A DNA stretch of 64,000 nucleotides from Lysobacter sp. BMK333-48F3. GTDB lineage: Bacteria; Pseudomonadota; Gammaproteobacteria; Xanthomonadales; Xanthomonadaceae. Each line of letters starts with the position of its first letter. Positions within the stretch are counted from its first letter, which is position 1. Of the stretch, positions 25,119 through 33,089 are shown in pieces. The stretch lies in NCBI RefSeq assembly GCF_019733395.1, contig NZ_JAIHOO010000001.1:2976501-3040500 (forward strand). The letters are read 5' to 3'. The notes under the pieces are model-generated. The model was not told where the DNA came from, searched no databases, and saw only the letters and a program-made list of their open reading frames with translations. The position numbers and the translations under genes are program-made.

Positions 25119-25277
25119 ATCGTCATTCCCGCGAAAGCGGGGTGAATGGATGCGCTTGCGAACCATGGGTTCGCGCATCCGAGAACGCCAGGGCGCTTTG
25201 CGCCCTGGCCGGGTCGTCAAGCCTTCGGAGTCGTGTCGCGGTGGAGCCCTGGATTCCCGCCTTCGCGGGAATGACGA
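25119..25277. repeat. Two-hairpin element (copy 1) bracketed by REP-like hairpins
   Basis: The outer bracket is CGTCATTCCCGCGAAAGCGGG (25121-25141) and the inverted CCCGCCTTCGCGGGAATGACG (25257-25277). Inside lie hairpin one, ATGCGCTTGCGAACC with GGTTCGCGCAT (25150-25178), and hairpin two, GCCAGGGCGC, TTT, GCGCCCTGGC (25187-25209). The same pair of hairpins, with compensatory base changes, occurs at 48173-48233 and 59697-59757. Confidence 0.8.
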
Positions 25278-25306
25278 GCAAAACCGTAGCCTCAGGCTTT
25301 AGCCTT

Positions 25307-25453
25307 TCCCGATTCCCGATTCCCGATTCCCGATTCCCGATTCCCGATTCCCGATTCCCGATTCCCGATTCCCGAGTCCCGAGTCCCGAGTCCCGATTCC
25401 CGATTTCCGAGTCCCCATTCCCCATTCCCCATTCCCCATTCCCCATTCCCGAC
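25307..25453. repeat. CCCGATT-type heptamer array
   Basis: About 20 consecutive 7-bp units: first mostly CCCGATT, then CCCGAGT, then CCCCATT, ending CCCGACCC. The array ends only 8 nt before the TTG start of the cyclase at 25462. All three forward frames through the CCCGATT unit lack stops. Related arrays lie at 48012-48058 (opposite orientation) and 50137-50219. Confidence 0.9.
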
Positions 25454-25461
25454 CCAAAGCC

Positions 25462-26355
25462 TTGAACGCCATCCAACACCGCGTCCAGTTCGACTTCGAA
25501 ATCGAGTTCAGCAACGGCGGCGGCCTGCAAGGGCAGGGCTTCCGCCTGGACATCGACGGCGACGACATCGGCGATGCCGAATTGATCGACTACATCGTGC
25601 GCGACCTGCGCCTGCTGATGGTCGGGCCGGCGCGCATCCTCAACAAGCGCATCATCGTCGAGGCGCACAAGCGCAAGGATGCGCTCGAGACCGGCCGGCT
25701 GCGCTACGTCGATCTCAGCCACACCATCGAGGACGGGCTGGTGACCTATCCCGGCCTGCCGGCGGCGCACGTCTGCGATTACCTCAGCCGCGAACGCTCG
25801 CGCGAGATCTACGAAGCGGGCACCGAATTCCAGATCGGCCGCATCGACATGGTCGCCAACACCGGCACCTACATCGACTGCCCGTCGCATCGCTACGCCG
25901 ACGGCAAGGACTTGTCGCAGATCGGCCCGGAAGACTGCGCCGATCTCGACGCCATCGTGGTGCGGGTGCCGGCGGAGGTGCAGGCGATCGACGTCGAGCG
26001 CTTCCGCGACCTGGAGCTGCGCGGCCGCGCGGTGCTGGTGCATACCGGCTGGGACCGCCACTTCGCCACCCCGGCCTACGCCGACGGCCACCCCTTCCTG
26101 ACCGAAGCCGCGGCGCGCTGGCTGCGCGATTGCGGGGTCAAGCTGGTCGGCATCGATTCGATGAACATCGACGACACCCGCGGCAAGGCGCGACCGGTGC
26201 ATACGGTGCTGCTCGGCGCCGGGATCCTGATCGTCGAACACCTGCGCAATCTGGCCGCGGTGCCGGACCAGGGCTTCCGCTTCAGCGCGGTGCCGCCGAA
26301 GGTGAAGGGCATGGGCACTTTCCCGGTGCGGGCGATCGCGACCCTGGCGGACTGA
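25462..26355 (+). CDS. Cyclase-family (kynurenine formamidase-like) protein with N-terminal extension
   Basis: A 297-residue protein. Residues about 82-290 form a metal-dependent cyclase/formamidase domain, with YVDLSHTIEDGLVTYPGLP at its start and NTGTYIDCPSHRY near 132-144; the usual HGTHxD motif reads NTGTYID, so one His is replaced by Tyr. Residues 1-78 (VQFDFEIEFSNGGGLQGQG to NKRIIVEAHKR) are an additional domain I recognise only as a small conserved partner of such enzymes. No ATG serves as a start; TTG at 25462 lies 8 nt after the heptamer array, with no clear ribosome site. The substrate is not certain. It is convergent with a LysR gene. Confidence 0.8.
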   Translation: MNAIQHRVQFDFEIEFSNGGGLQGQGFRLDIDGDDIGDAELIDYIVRDLRLLMVGPARILNKRIIVEAHKRKDALETGRLRYVDLSHTIEDGLVTYPGLPAAHVCDYLSRERSREIYEAGTEFQIGRIDMVANTGTYIDCPSHRYADGKDLSQIGPEDCADLDAIVVRVPAEVQAIDVERFRDLELRGRAVLVHTGWDRHFATPAYADGHPFLTEAAARWLRDCGVKLVGIDSMNIDDTRGKARPVHTVLLGAGILIVEHLRNLAAVPDQGFRFSAVPPKVKGMGTFPVRAIATLAD

Positions 26356-26376
26356 GCGCGCCGCGCCGCGGCCGGC

Positions 26377-27300
26377 TCAGGCGCCGGCCGAGGGCGCGTT
26401 CGCGTCGAGATAGGCCTGCAACGCGGCGATCGCCTGGCGCACCTTGGCCGGCTGCGCATCGCGCTGGGCGGTGACCGCGTACACGCCCAGCGGCGGCATC
26501 GACCACTCCGGCAGCACCGGCACCGCGCGGCCCTCGGCCAGCAACGGCAGCGCGTCGGGCTCGGGCAGGCGGACGATGCCCAGGCCCTGCAGCATCATCT
26601 GCTGCACGGTGCGCGAGTTGTTGCTGACGATGCGGCCACCGACCCGGACCCGCTGCGCGGGCTCGCCGGGACGGTGCATCTCCACGTACTCGGGCTGATT
26701 GATCACGCTGAGGATGATCAACTCGTGCCGGGCCAGCTCGGCCGGCGTGCGCGGCAAGCCGTGCTCGCGCACGTACTCGGGCGCGGCGACCAGCAGATGC
26801 CGCCATTCGGCCATGCGCCGCGCGATCAGGTTGGAGTCGACCAGCCGGCCGATCCGGATCGCCAGGTCGATGCGCTCGCCGATCAGGTCGATCTGGCGGT
26901 CGTCGGCGAACACCCGCAGCGACAGCGCCCGATGCGCGCGCATCAGCGGCGCCAGCGCCTGGGCCAGGTGGGCGGCGAAACCGATCGGCACGGCGATGCG
27001 CAACTCGCCGCGCGGTTCGTCGCGCAGATTGCCCAGGCGGCCGTCGGCGTTGCGCGCGGCGTGCAGCATCGCCGCGCAGTCCTCGTAATAGGCCTGGCCG
27101 ACCTCGGTGGTGGTGAGCTTGCGGGTCGAGCGGTGCAGCAGCACCACCCCGGTTTCGGCCTCGAGCTGGCGCAGTTGCTGGCTGACCGCCGAGGGGGTCA
27201 TGTCCAGCTCGCGCGCGGCCGCGCTCATCGAGCCCAGCTCGACCACCCGGGCGAACACGGCCATGCGCTTGAGGCGGTCTATCGTGAAGTCCAGCTTCAT
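26377..27300 (-). CDS. LysR-family regulator
   Basis: A 307-residue LysR protein: winged helix in residues 8-68 (MAVFARVVELGSMSAAAREL, MTPSAVSQQLRQLEAETG) and a substrate-binding domain with RGELRIAVPIGFAAHLAQAL and RIGRLVDSNLIARRM, typical of the large CrgA/DsdC-like group. The start at 27300 gives the usual N-terminus MKLDFTIDRLKRM. It is divergent from the NAD(P)-binding protein gene with 87 bp between, so that gene is its likely target. The inducer is unknown. Confidence 0.9.
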   Translation of the reverse strand: MKLDFTIDRLKRMAVFARVVELGSMSAAARELDMTPSAVSQQLRQLEAETGVVLLHRSTRKLTTTEVGQAYYEDCAAMLHAARNADGRLGNLRDEPRGELRIAVPIGFAAHLAQALAPLMRAHRALSLRVFADDRQIDLIGERIDLAIRIGRLVDSNLIARRMAEWRHLLVAAPEYVREHGLPRTPAELARHELIILSVINQPEYVEMHRPGEPAQRVRVGGRIVSNNSRTVQQMMLQGLGIVRLPEPDALPLLAEGRAVPVLPEWSMPPLGVYAVTAQRDAQPAKVRQAIAALQAYLDANAPSAGA

Positions 27301-27387
27301 GGTCCTAGTCCGATCGGGCGGATTATCGCCGCGTCTGTTAGTGGTCAGACTAGATCCCGTCCCCACTTACTGCAACGGAGTCGTCCC

Positions 27388-28038
27388 ATGAACCTCGTCC
27401 TGATCGGCGCCACCGGCTATGTCGGCCGCGCCCTGCTCGAAGAAGCCCTGCAGCGCGGCCACCAGGTAACCGCGGTCGCCCGCGATCCCTCGGCGCTGCC
27501 GGCCCGCGACGGCCTGCGCCTGCGCCCGGGCGCGATCGACGGCGGCGACCCGGCCCGGGCGGCGGAACTGGTGCGCGGCGCCGATGCGGTGATCGCCTCG
27601 CTCAACGTCGGCGGCTGGAGCAACCCAAACCTGGAAGACGACACCGTCGCCGGCTACGCCCAACTGGTCGACGGCCTGAAGCAGGCCGGAGTGCCGCGCC
27701 TGCTGGTGGTCGGCGGCGCCGGCAGCCTGGAAGTCGCACCGGGCCAGCAGTTGCTCGACCAGCCCGGCTTCCCGGATCAATGGCGCGGCGGCGCCGAGGC
27801 GATGCGTCGGGTGCTGGGCACCCTGCGCGACGAGCGCGAACTGGACTGGAGCTTCCTGTCGCCGGCCGCGCACCTGGTGCCGGGCGAACGCACCGGCCGC
27901 TTCCGCCTCGGCGGCGACCAATTGCTGGTCGACGAGCAGGGCGAAAGCGCGATCTCGGTGCAGGACTACGCGTTGGCGATGATCGACGAGCTGGAACAGC
28001 CGGCGCATTCGCGGCGGCGGTTCACCCTGGCGTACTGA
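27388..28038 (+). CDS. NAD(P)-binding SDR-like protein
   Basis: A 216-residue atypical short-chain dehydrogenase/reductase with the N-terminal nucleotide-binding motif GATGYVGRALLEEALQRGH (8-26). The rest resembles the NAD(P)H-binding (NmrA/YwnB-like) family: VPRLLVVGGAGSLEV, and LDWSFLSPAAHLVPGERTGR near the active-site region. No Tyr-x-x-x-Lys catalytic pair is seen, so it may act as a redox sensor or use a different mechanism. It is divergent from the LysR gene and is probably regulated by it. The ATG at 27388 immediately precedes the NAD-binding strand. Confidence 0.87.
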   Translation: MNLVLIGATGYVGRALLEEALQRGHQVTAVARDPSALPARDGLRLRPGAIDGGDPARAAELVRGADAVIASLNVGGWSNPNLEDDTVAGYAQLVDGLKQAGVPRLLVVGGAGSLEVAPGQQLLDQPGFPDQWRGGAEAMRRVLGTLRDERELDWSFLSPAAHLVPGERTGRFRLGGDQLLVDEQGESAISVQDYALAMIDELEQPAHSRRRFTLAY

Positions 28039-28125
28039 CCAAGCCAGGAACGAGTGGAGAGGAACGGGTAACCAGCGAAAGAATCGGCGAAACAGGCGGC
28101 GTTCTTGCTGGTTGCTCTTTTCTCT

Positions 28126-29037
28126 TCACTTTTTGCCGGCCCCGAGCCGATCGATCAGCCCCATCGCCGCCGCCGGATTGCGTTCCTTGGCGGCGCTGAT
28201 GAAATAGACGAAGACTTCGCGCGGCGGCGCGTCGGTCTGCGCCGCGGCGACGTGCGGCAGGTCGGCGCAGTCGCCACCGCGGGCCCACAGGCGGGCGCGC
28301 TCGGCCCAGGCCTGCAGTTCGTCGTCGGGATAGCCGGTGTCGACGCCGGCGCGCGAGCGCATCAGGCGCGCATAGACGAAGTCGCCGGTGAGATCGGCCA
28401 GCGACGGATACTCGTCGGAGTCGGTGAACACCGTGGCGATGCGTCGTTCGCGCGCCAAGGCCAGATAGGCCGGATCGAGGAAACTGGGGTGGCGCACTTC
28501 CAGCACGTGCTTGAGCGCTCGTCCGTCCAGTTCGCGCGGCAGGGCGTCGAGAAACGGCGCCAGGTCGTCGCGGTCGAAACGCCGGCTCGGCGCCAGCTGC
28601 CACAGGATCGGACCGAGCCGGTCGCCGAATTCGCCCAGGCCGCCGTCGATGAAGGCGCGCGCGCCGTTGCCGGCGCGGGCCAGCGCGCCGGCCTGGGTGA
28701 TGCGCCCCGGCGCCTTCAACGAGAACACGAAATGCTGCGGGGTTTCCGCCGCCCATTTGGCGTAGGTCGCCGGCTTCTGCGCGCTGTAGAAAGTGCCGTT
28801 GATCTCGATGCTGCTGAGCCGGCGGCTGGCGTATTCCAGTTCGCGCCGTTGCACCAGCTTGTCGGGATAGAAATTGTTCCGCCACGGCACGAAGGTCCAG
28901 CCGCCGATGCCGACGCGGATGCCGTCGACGGCGGCCGGTCCCGGGCCGAAATCGCCGGCGGATGCGGCCGTCTTGGCCGGAGCGGGCGCGGCGAACAGGT
29001 CGTCGGCGGGTGCGGAAGCGGAGCGTTTGCGGTTCAT
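28126..29037 (-). CDS. DUF72 domain protein
   Basis: A 303-residue DUF72 protein with a TIM-barrel-like domain: VGIGGWTFVPWRNNFYPDKL (42-61), SSIEINGTFYSAQKPATYAKW, FVFSLKAPGRIT and YARLMRSRAGVDTGY are family hallmarks. The biochemical role of DUF72 is unknown; structures resemble endonuclease IV-like barrels. The first 35 residues are a low-complexity Ala/Pro extension. The ATG at 29037 overlaps the stop of the VOC gene by 4 nt (ATGA), so the two are translationally coupled and probably work together. Confidence 0.9.
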   Translation of the reverse strand: MNRKRSASAPADDLFAAPAPAKTAASAGDFGPGPAAVDGIRVGIGGWTFVPWRNNFYPDKLVQRRELEYASRRLSSIEINGTFYSAQKPATYAKWAAETPQHFVFSLKAPGRITQAGALARAGNGARAFIDGGLGEFGDRLGPILWQLAPSRRFDRDDLAPFLDALPRELDGRALKHVLEVRHPSFLDPAYLALARERRIATVFTDSDEYPSLADLTGDFVYARLMRSRAGVDTGYPDDELQAWAERARLWARGGDCADLPHVAAAQTDAPPREVFVYFISAAKERNPAAAMGLIDRLGAGKK

Positions 29038-29459
29038 AAGGTCCAGGGGTTGTAGGTGCCGAACCACCACAGCCGGCCTTCGAGGTCGCGGCAGGTGTAA
29101 GCGCGGCCGCCGAAGTCCTGATCGGCGATGTCGGCGACGATCTGCGCCCCGGCGGCGCGGGCGCGGGCGTAGTGCTCGTCGGCATCGGCGACGATGACCG
29201 AGCAGGCCTGAGTTTCGCGTCCGCCGATCTCATCGGGTTGGACGATGCGGCGGGCCCATTCGTTGTCGTCGTCCTCGACCACCGAGCCGAGCATGATCAT
29301 GCCCGGCCCGTAGGTCAGCTGGGCATGGTGGACGATATCGCCGTCGGCGTAGACGGCATGCTTCTCGAAACCGAAGGCGCGGCACAGCCAGTCGATCGCG
29401 GCCGGCGCGTTGCGGTAGCGCAGCGAGGGGATGATGGTGCTGCCGGCGATGGGGTCCAT
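29034..29459 (-). CDS. VOC-family (glyoxalase-like) protein
   Basis: A 141-residue protein with a vicinal-oxygen-chelate fold made of two beta-alpha-beta units: TIIPSLRYRNAPAAIDWLCR and FGFEKHAVY in the first, SVIVADADEHYARARAAG and GGRAYTCRDLEGRLWWFGTY in the second. The ending YTCRDLEGRLWWFGTY is typical of the PhnB/YeaE-like glyoxalase group. The substrate is unknown, and most relatives are thought to bind a metal and a small electrophile or antibiotic. It is the first gene of a coupled operon with the DUF72 gene. Confidence 0.9.
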   Translation of the reverse strand: MDPIAGSTIIPSLRYRNAPAAIDWLCRAFGFEKHAVYADGDIVHHAQLTYGPGMIMLGSVVEDDDNEWARRIVQPDEIGGRETQACSVIVADADEHYARARAAGAQIVADIADQDFGGRAYTCRDLEGRLWWFGTYNPWTL

Positions 29460-29572
29460 GGATGCGCTCCTGGCAGCGGGACGCAGGCGGCCCGCGGATG
29501 ACGAACGTCAGGCGACGAGGATAGCGCGGCGGCGTTATTCTCGCGTCTTCGACGGCGCGGGAGGGAACGGCT

Positions 29573-29923
29573 ATGACGACGTATACCGGCGGCTGCCACT
29601 GCGGCAAGATCGCCTACACGGTCGAAGGCGAGATCGAGCAGGCGATGGACTGCAATTGCTCGATGTGCCTCAAGCGCGGCGGCCTGCTGTGGTTCGTGCC
29701 GCGCGCCTCGATGAGCCTGACCACCGATCGGGCCGAGCTGGGCACCTACCACTTCAACAAGAACGCGATCGATCACCACTTCTGCCCGAGCTGCGGCATT
29801 TCGCCGTTCAGCGAAGGCAAGATGCGCGACGGCTCGCCGATGGCGGCGATCAACGTACGCTGCCTGGACGGGATCGACTTGAGCCAGATCAAGATCGTGC
29901 CGATCAACGGCCGCGAGTTCTGA
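29573..29923 (+). CDS. GFA-family (glutathione-dependent formaldehyde-activating-like) protein
   Basis: A 116-residue GFA-fold protein. The zinc-binding cysteines are all present: GGCHCGK (6-12), CNCSMC (27-32) and CPSCG (71-75). The Gfa enzyme of Paracoccus condenses glutathione and formaldehyde; other members bind zinc with other or unknown substrates, so the specific reaction is not assured. GAGGGAACGG before the ATG at 29573 supports the start. It is divergent from the VOC gene with 113 bp between. A long inverted repeat begins 43 bp after its stop. Confidence 0.9.
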   Translation: MTTYTGGCHCGKIAYTVEGEIEQAMDCNCSMCLKRGGLLWFVPRASMSLTTDRAELGTYHFNKNAIDHHFCPSCGISPFSEGKMRDGSPMAAINVRCLDGIDLSQIKIVPINGREF

Positions 29924-29965
29924 GTCCGGCCAGCGGCGCGGTCGCCCTCCTGTAGGAGCGGCGTG

Positions 29966-30401
29966 AGCCGCGACCACCGAAGCGATGTCATACCACGCTG
30001 TCGCAAGAAGCGAGGTTCGCCAGGGGGTTCCAGAACGTTGCGATGATGGCTTCGGCAAGTAGCGCTTGCGTTCATCGCTTCGGTGGTCGCGGCTTACGCC
30101 GCTCCTACAGGGGGAAGCGCGTCCTTCGCGGCTTATGCCTTGCCCGCGGGCGGAGGCCCATCCTCGAGACGGGCGCGGCCGCGCTCGGTCAGCACGGCCT
30201 CGAGGATGGGCCTCCGCCCGCGGGCAAGGCATAAGCCGCGAAGGACGCGCTTCCCCCTGTAGGAGCGGCGTAAGCCGCGACCACCGAAGCGATGAACGCA
30301 AGCGCTACTTGCCGAAGCCATCATCGCAACGTTCTGGAACCCCCTGGCGAACCTCGCTTCTTGCGACAGCGTGGTATGACATCGCTTCGGTGGTCGCGGC
30401 T
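29966..30401. repeat. Long perfect inverted repeat, 203-bp arms, 30-bp spacer
   Basis: Left arm 29966-30168 and right arm 30199-30401 are exact reverse complements over 203 bp; the spacer is 30169-30198. The arms contain short REP-like elements (CTGTAGGAGCGGCGTAAGCC and its complement), and the inner end together with the spacer is a diverged copy of the 3' end of the gene at 30464-30754. The direct repeat 30100-30197 versus 30431-30528 is 98 bp long with 7 mismatches. The identical short frames on both strands here are therefore copies of that gene tail and not genes. Confidence 0.9.
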
Positions 30402-30463
30402 TATGACCGGAGGAAATCCCCGTGGGACGCCGCTCCTACAGGGGGAAGCGCGTCCGTCGCGGC

Positions 30464-30754
30464 TTACGTCTTGCTCGCGGGCGGAGGACCGTCCTCGAGA
30501 CGGGCGCGGCCGCGTTCGGTCAGCACGGCGATGCGGGTTTCGCCGCGCGCGTCGCTGCGCACTTCGATCCGCACCCAGCCCAGGCCGGCGTGTTCGCCGA
30601 TCGGGTCCTCGCCGATCCAGGCCAGCTCGCGCAGCAGCACGCTCATGCGCAGGCCCAGGCGCTTGCACAGCCGCGGCAGCGACACGCCGCCGGGCTCGGC
30701 CGCGAGCGCGGCGAGCAGGCGCGGGGTCGGACTGCCTTCAGTCCACTCGGACAT
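30464..30754 (-). CDS. Small winged-helix-like protein of the fdhD-YdeP operon
   Basis: A 96-residue protein starting MSEWTEGSPTPRLLAALAAE. Residues 10-60 look like a winged-helix fold (LLAALAAEPGGVSLPRLCKR, then LRMSVLLRELAWIG), and the C-terminal strand-like part ends in EVRSDARGETRIAVLTERGR. A DNA-binding or protein-binding role is possible but unproven. Its start at 30754 overlaps the end of the YdeP gene by 17 nt, so it is the last gene of the operon and probably specific to this oxidoreductase. Its 3' end, with the adjoining repeat, has been duplicated next door into the long inverted repeat at 29966-30401. Confidence 0.78.
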   Translation of the reverse strand: MSEWTEGSPTPRLLAALAAEPGGVSLPRLCKRLGLRMSVLLRELAWIGEDPIGEHAGLGWVRIEVRSDARGETRIAVLTERGRARLEDGPPPASKT

Positions 30755-33089
30755 GGCCGATGTCCCGCGCCGACTGCAGTCCCGCGTCCGCGACCGGACG
30801 ATGCGGATGGACCACCACCGGAATCGATTTCGAGGTCGGCGTGCGCGCCTGGTCGGCGAAGCTCGACAGCGGCACCAGGGCGTTGGTCTCCGGGTAATAG
30901 GCGGCCAGGCAGCCGCGCGGAATGTCGTACTCGACCAGCAGGAAGCGCCGGGCGATGCGTTGCACGCCGTCTTCGCCCAGGCTTTCCAGGTCGACCCAGT
31001 CGCCGGCCGCGAGGCCCAGCGCGGCGATGTCCGCGCGATGGATGAACACCACCCGGCGTTCGCCGAACACACCGCGGTAGCGGTCGTTCAAGCCGTAGAT
31101 GGTGGTGTTGTACTGGTCGTGCGAGCGGGTCGTGGCCAGGTTGAACACCGGTTGCGCCTGCGCCGCGCGGGCGCGATGCAGCGGCAGGTCGGTCGGCACC
31201 GCGTGCGGCTTGAACAGCGCCTTGGCTTGCGGATTGAGCCAGCGCCGTTCGGCGGCGGCGTTGGGCAGATGGAACCCGCCGGGTACGCGCACGCGCCGGT
31301 TGAAGTCGTGGAAGTCGTCGAACACCTGCGCGATCAGATCGCGGATGCGGTCGTAGTCGCCGGCCAGCCAGCGCCACGGCAGCTTGCTGCGTGCGCCCAG
31401 CGTGGCCTCGGCCAGACGCGCGACGATCGCCGGCTCCGACAGCAGCATCGGATCGGCCGGCGCGTTGATGCCGGCCGACAGGTGGACCATGCTCATCGAG
31501 TCCTCGACCGTGACCGCCTGCGGGCCGGCCTCCTGCAGGTCGATCTCGGTGCGGCCCAGGCAGGGCAGGATATAGGCCTCGCGCCCGTGCACCAGGTGGC
31601 TGCGGTTGAGCTTGGTGGTCACGTGCACGGTCAGCTCGCAACCGCGCAGCGCGCGGTGGGTGGCTTCGGTGTCGGGCGTGGCGGTGGCGAAGTTGCCGCC
31701 CAGGCCGAAGAACGCCGTGCAGCGGCCGTCGAGCATGGCCTCGATCGCGCCGACCGTGTCGTGGCCGGGCGCGCGCGGCGGCTCGAAGCCGAACACCTGC
31801 TGCAGCCGGTCGAGGAACGCGGCCGAGGGCTGTTCGTAGATGCCCATGGTGCGGTCGCCCTGCACGTTGCTGTGGCCGCGCACCGGGCAGGCGCCGGCGC
31901 CGGGCCGGCCGATGTTGCCGCGCATCAGCAGCAGGTTGCACAGCATCTGGATGGTCGCGACCGAATGCTTGTGCTGGGTGATGCCCATGCCCCAGCAGAA
32001 GATCGCGCTGCCGGCGCGGGCGTAGATATCGCCGGCGCGCTCCAGCTCGTCCCGGCTCAATCCGGATTCGGCGCAGATCGTTTCCCAGGGCTCGCCGGAG
32101 ACGTCGGCGGCGAAGGCCTCGAAGCCCTGGGTGTGCTCGGCGATGAAATCCAGGTCGAGCGGGCGCGCGCCGCCGTCGCGCCGCGCCCGGGCGTCGAGTT
32201 CGAGCACGCGCTTGGCGATGCCCTTGGCCGCGGCCAGGTCGCCGCCGATGCGCAACTGGAAATAATCCGAGGAGATCCGGGTCGAGCCGTTGTGCAGCAT
32301 CTCCCGCTTGTCCTGCGGGTCGGCGAAGCGCTCCAGGCCGCGTTCGCGCAGCGGGTTGAACGAGACGATCGCGGCGCCGCGCTGGGCCGCGCGGCGCAGC
32401 TCGCCGAGCATGCGCGGGTGGTTGGTGCCGGGGTTCTGGCCGAAGATGAAGATCGCGTCGGCGAGTTCGAAATCGCGCAGCTGCACCGTGCCCTTGCCGA
32501 CCCCGAGCTGGGCCTTCATCGCCGTGCCGGAAGGCTCGTGGCACATGTTGGAGCAGTCGGGAAAGTTGTTGGTGCCGAACTCGCGCACGAACAACTGGTA
32601 CAGGAACGCGGCCTCGTTGCTGCAGCGGCCGGAGGTGTAGAACAGCGCGCGGTCGGGCGAATCCAGCGCCGCCAGTTGCGCGCCGATGCGGGCGAAGGCC
32701 TCGTCCCAGCCGATCGGCAGGTACTTGTCGCTGGCCGCGTCCCAGCGCATCGGATGGGTCAGCCGGCCCTGGTTTTCCAGCCAGTGATCGCTGTAGCGGG
32801 CCAGTTCGGCCACGCTATAGCGGGCGAACAGCTCCGGCGTGGCGCGGTGGCGGGTGGCCTCGGCGGCCACCGCCTTGGCGCCGTTCTCGCAGAACTCGAA
32901 GGTCGAGGTGTGGTCGCGATCGGGCCAGGCGCAGCCGGGGCAATCGAAGCCGTCGGGCTGGTTCGCAGAGAGCAGAGTGCGCGCGCCGTGCACCGGCACC
33001 TGCTGTTCGAGCAGATGCTGGGCGACGCTGCGCAACGCGCCCCAGCCGCCGGCCGGGCCGTCGTAGGGGCGGATGGTCTTCTTGCTCAT
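30738..33089 (-). CDS. FdhF/YdeP-family molybdopterin oxidoreductase
   Basis: A 783-residue molybdopterin-dependent oxidoreductase of the YdeP (formate dehydrogenase alpha-like) group. CPGCAWPD (50-57) and FCENGAKA (67-74) are where the iron-sulfur cluster of FdhF lies. The Mo ligand region reads SNMCHEPSG, with Cys183-His184 in the place of the selenocysteine-His of FdhF. The molybdopterin domains continue through FGQNPGTNHPRML, and a C-terminal dinucleotide-binding domain begins near FNLATTRSHDQYNTTIYG. YdeP is linked to acid resistance in E. coli; the substrate is unsettled. Its ATG overlaps the fdhD stop by 4 nt, and FdhD is expected to sulfurate its cofactor. Confidence 0.93.
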   Translation of the reverse strand: MSKKTIRPYDGPAGGWGALRSVAQHLLEQQVPVHGARTLLSANQPDGFDCPGCAWPDRDHTSTFEFCENGAKAVAAEATRHRATPELFARYSVAELARYSDHWLENQGRLTHPMRWDAASDKYLPIGWDEAFARIGAQLAALDSPDRALFYTSGRCSNEAAFLYQLFVREFGTNNFPDCSNMCHEPSGTAMKAQLGVGKGTVQLRDFELADAIFIFGQNPGTNHPRMLGELRRAAQRGAAIVSFNPLRERGLERFADPQDKREMLHNGSTRISSDYFQLRIGGDLAAAKGIAKRVLELDARARRDGGARPLDLDFIAEHTQGFEAFAADVSGEPWETICAESGLSRDELERAGDIYARAGSAIFCWGMGITQHKHSVATIQMLCNLLLMRGNIGRPGAGACPVRGHSNVQGDRTMGIYEQPSAAFLDRLQQVFGFEPPRAPGHDTVGAIEAMLDGRCTAFFGLGGNFATATPDTEATHRALRGCELTVHVTTKLNRSHLVHGREAYILPCLGRTEIDLQEAGPQAVTVEDSMSMVHLSAGINAPADPMLLSEPAIVARLAEATLGARSKLPWRWLAGDYDRIRDLIAQVFDDFHDFNRRVRVPGGFHLPNAAAERRWLNPQAKALFKPHAVPTDLPLHRARAAQAQPVFNLATTRSHDQYNTTIYGLNDRYRGVFGERRVVFIHRADIAALGLAAGDWVDLESLGEDGVQRIARRFLLVEYDIPRGCLAAYYPETNALVPLSSFADQARTPTSKSIPVVVHPHRPVADAGLQSARDIGHVRVD

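Noticed and set aside
25307..25453. CRISPR array
   Set aside because: Units are 7 bp and contiguous, with no spacers; no cas genes are present in the window.
30043..30324. Identical 63-residue frames on the two strands
   Set aside because: They are the two arms of the long inverted repeat and copy the tail of the gene at 30464-30754.
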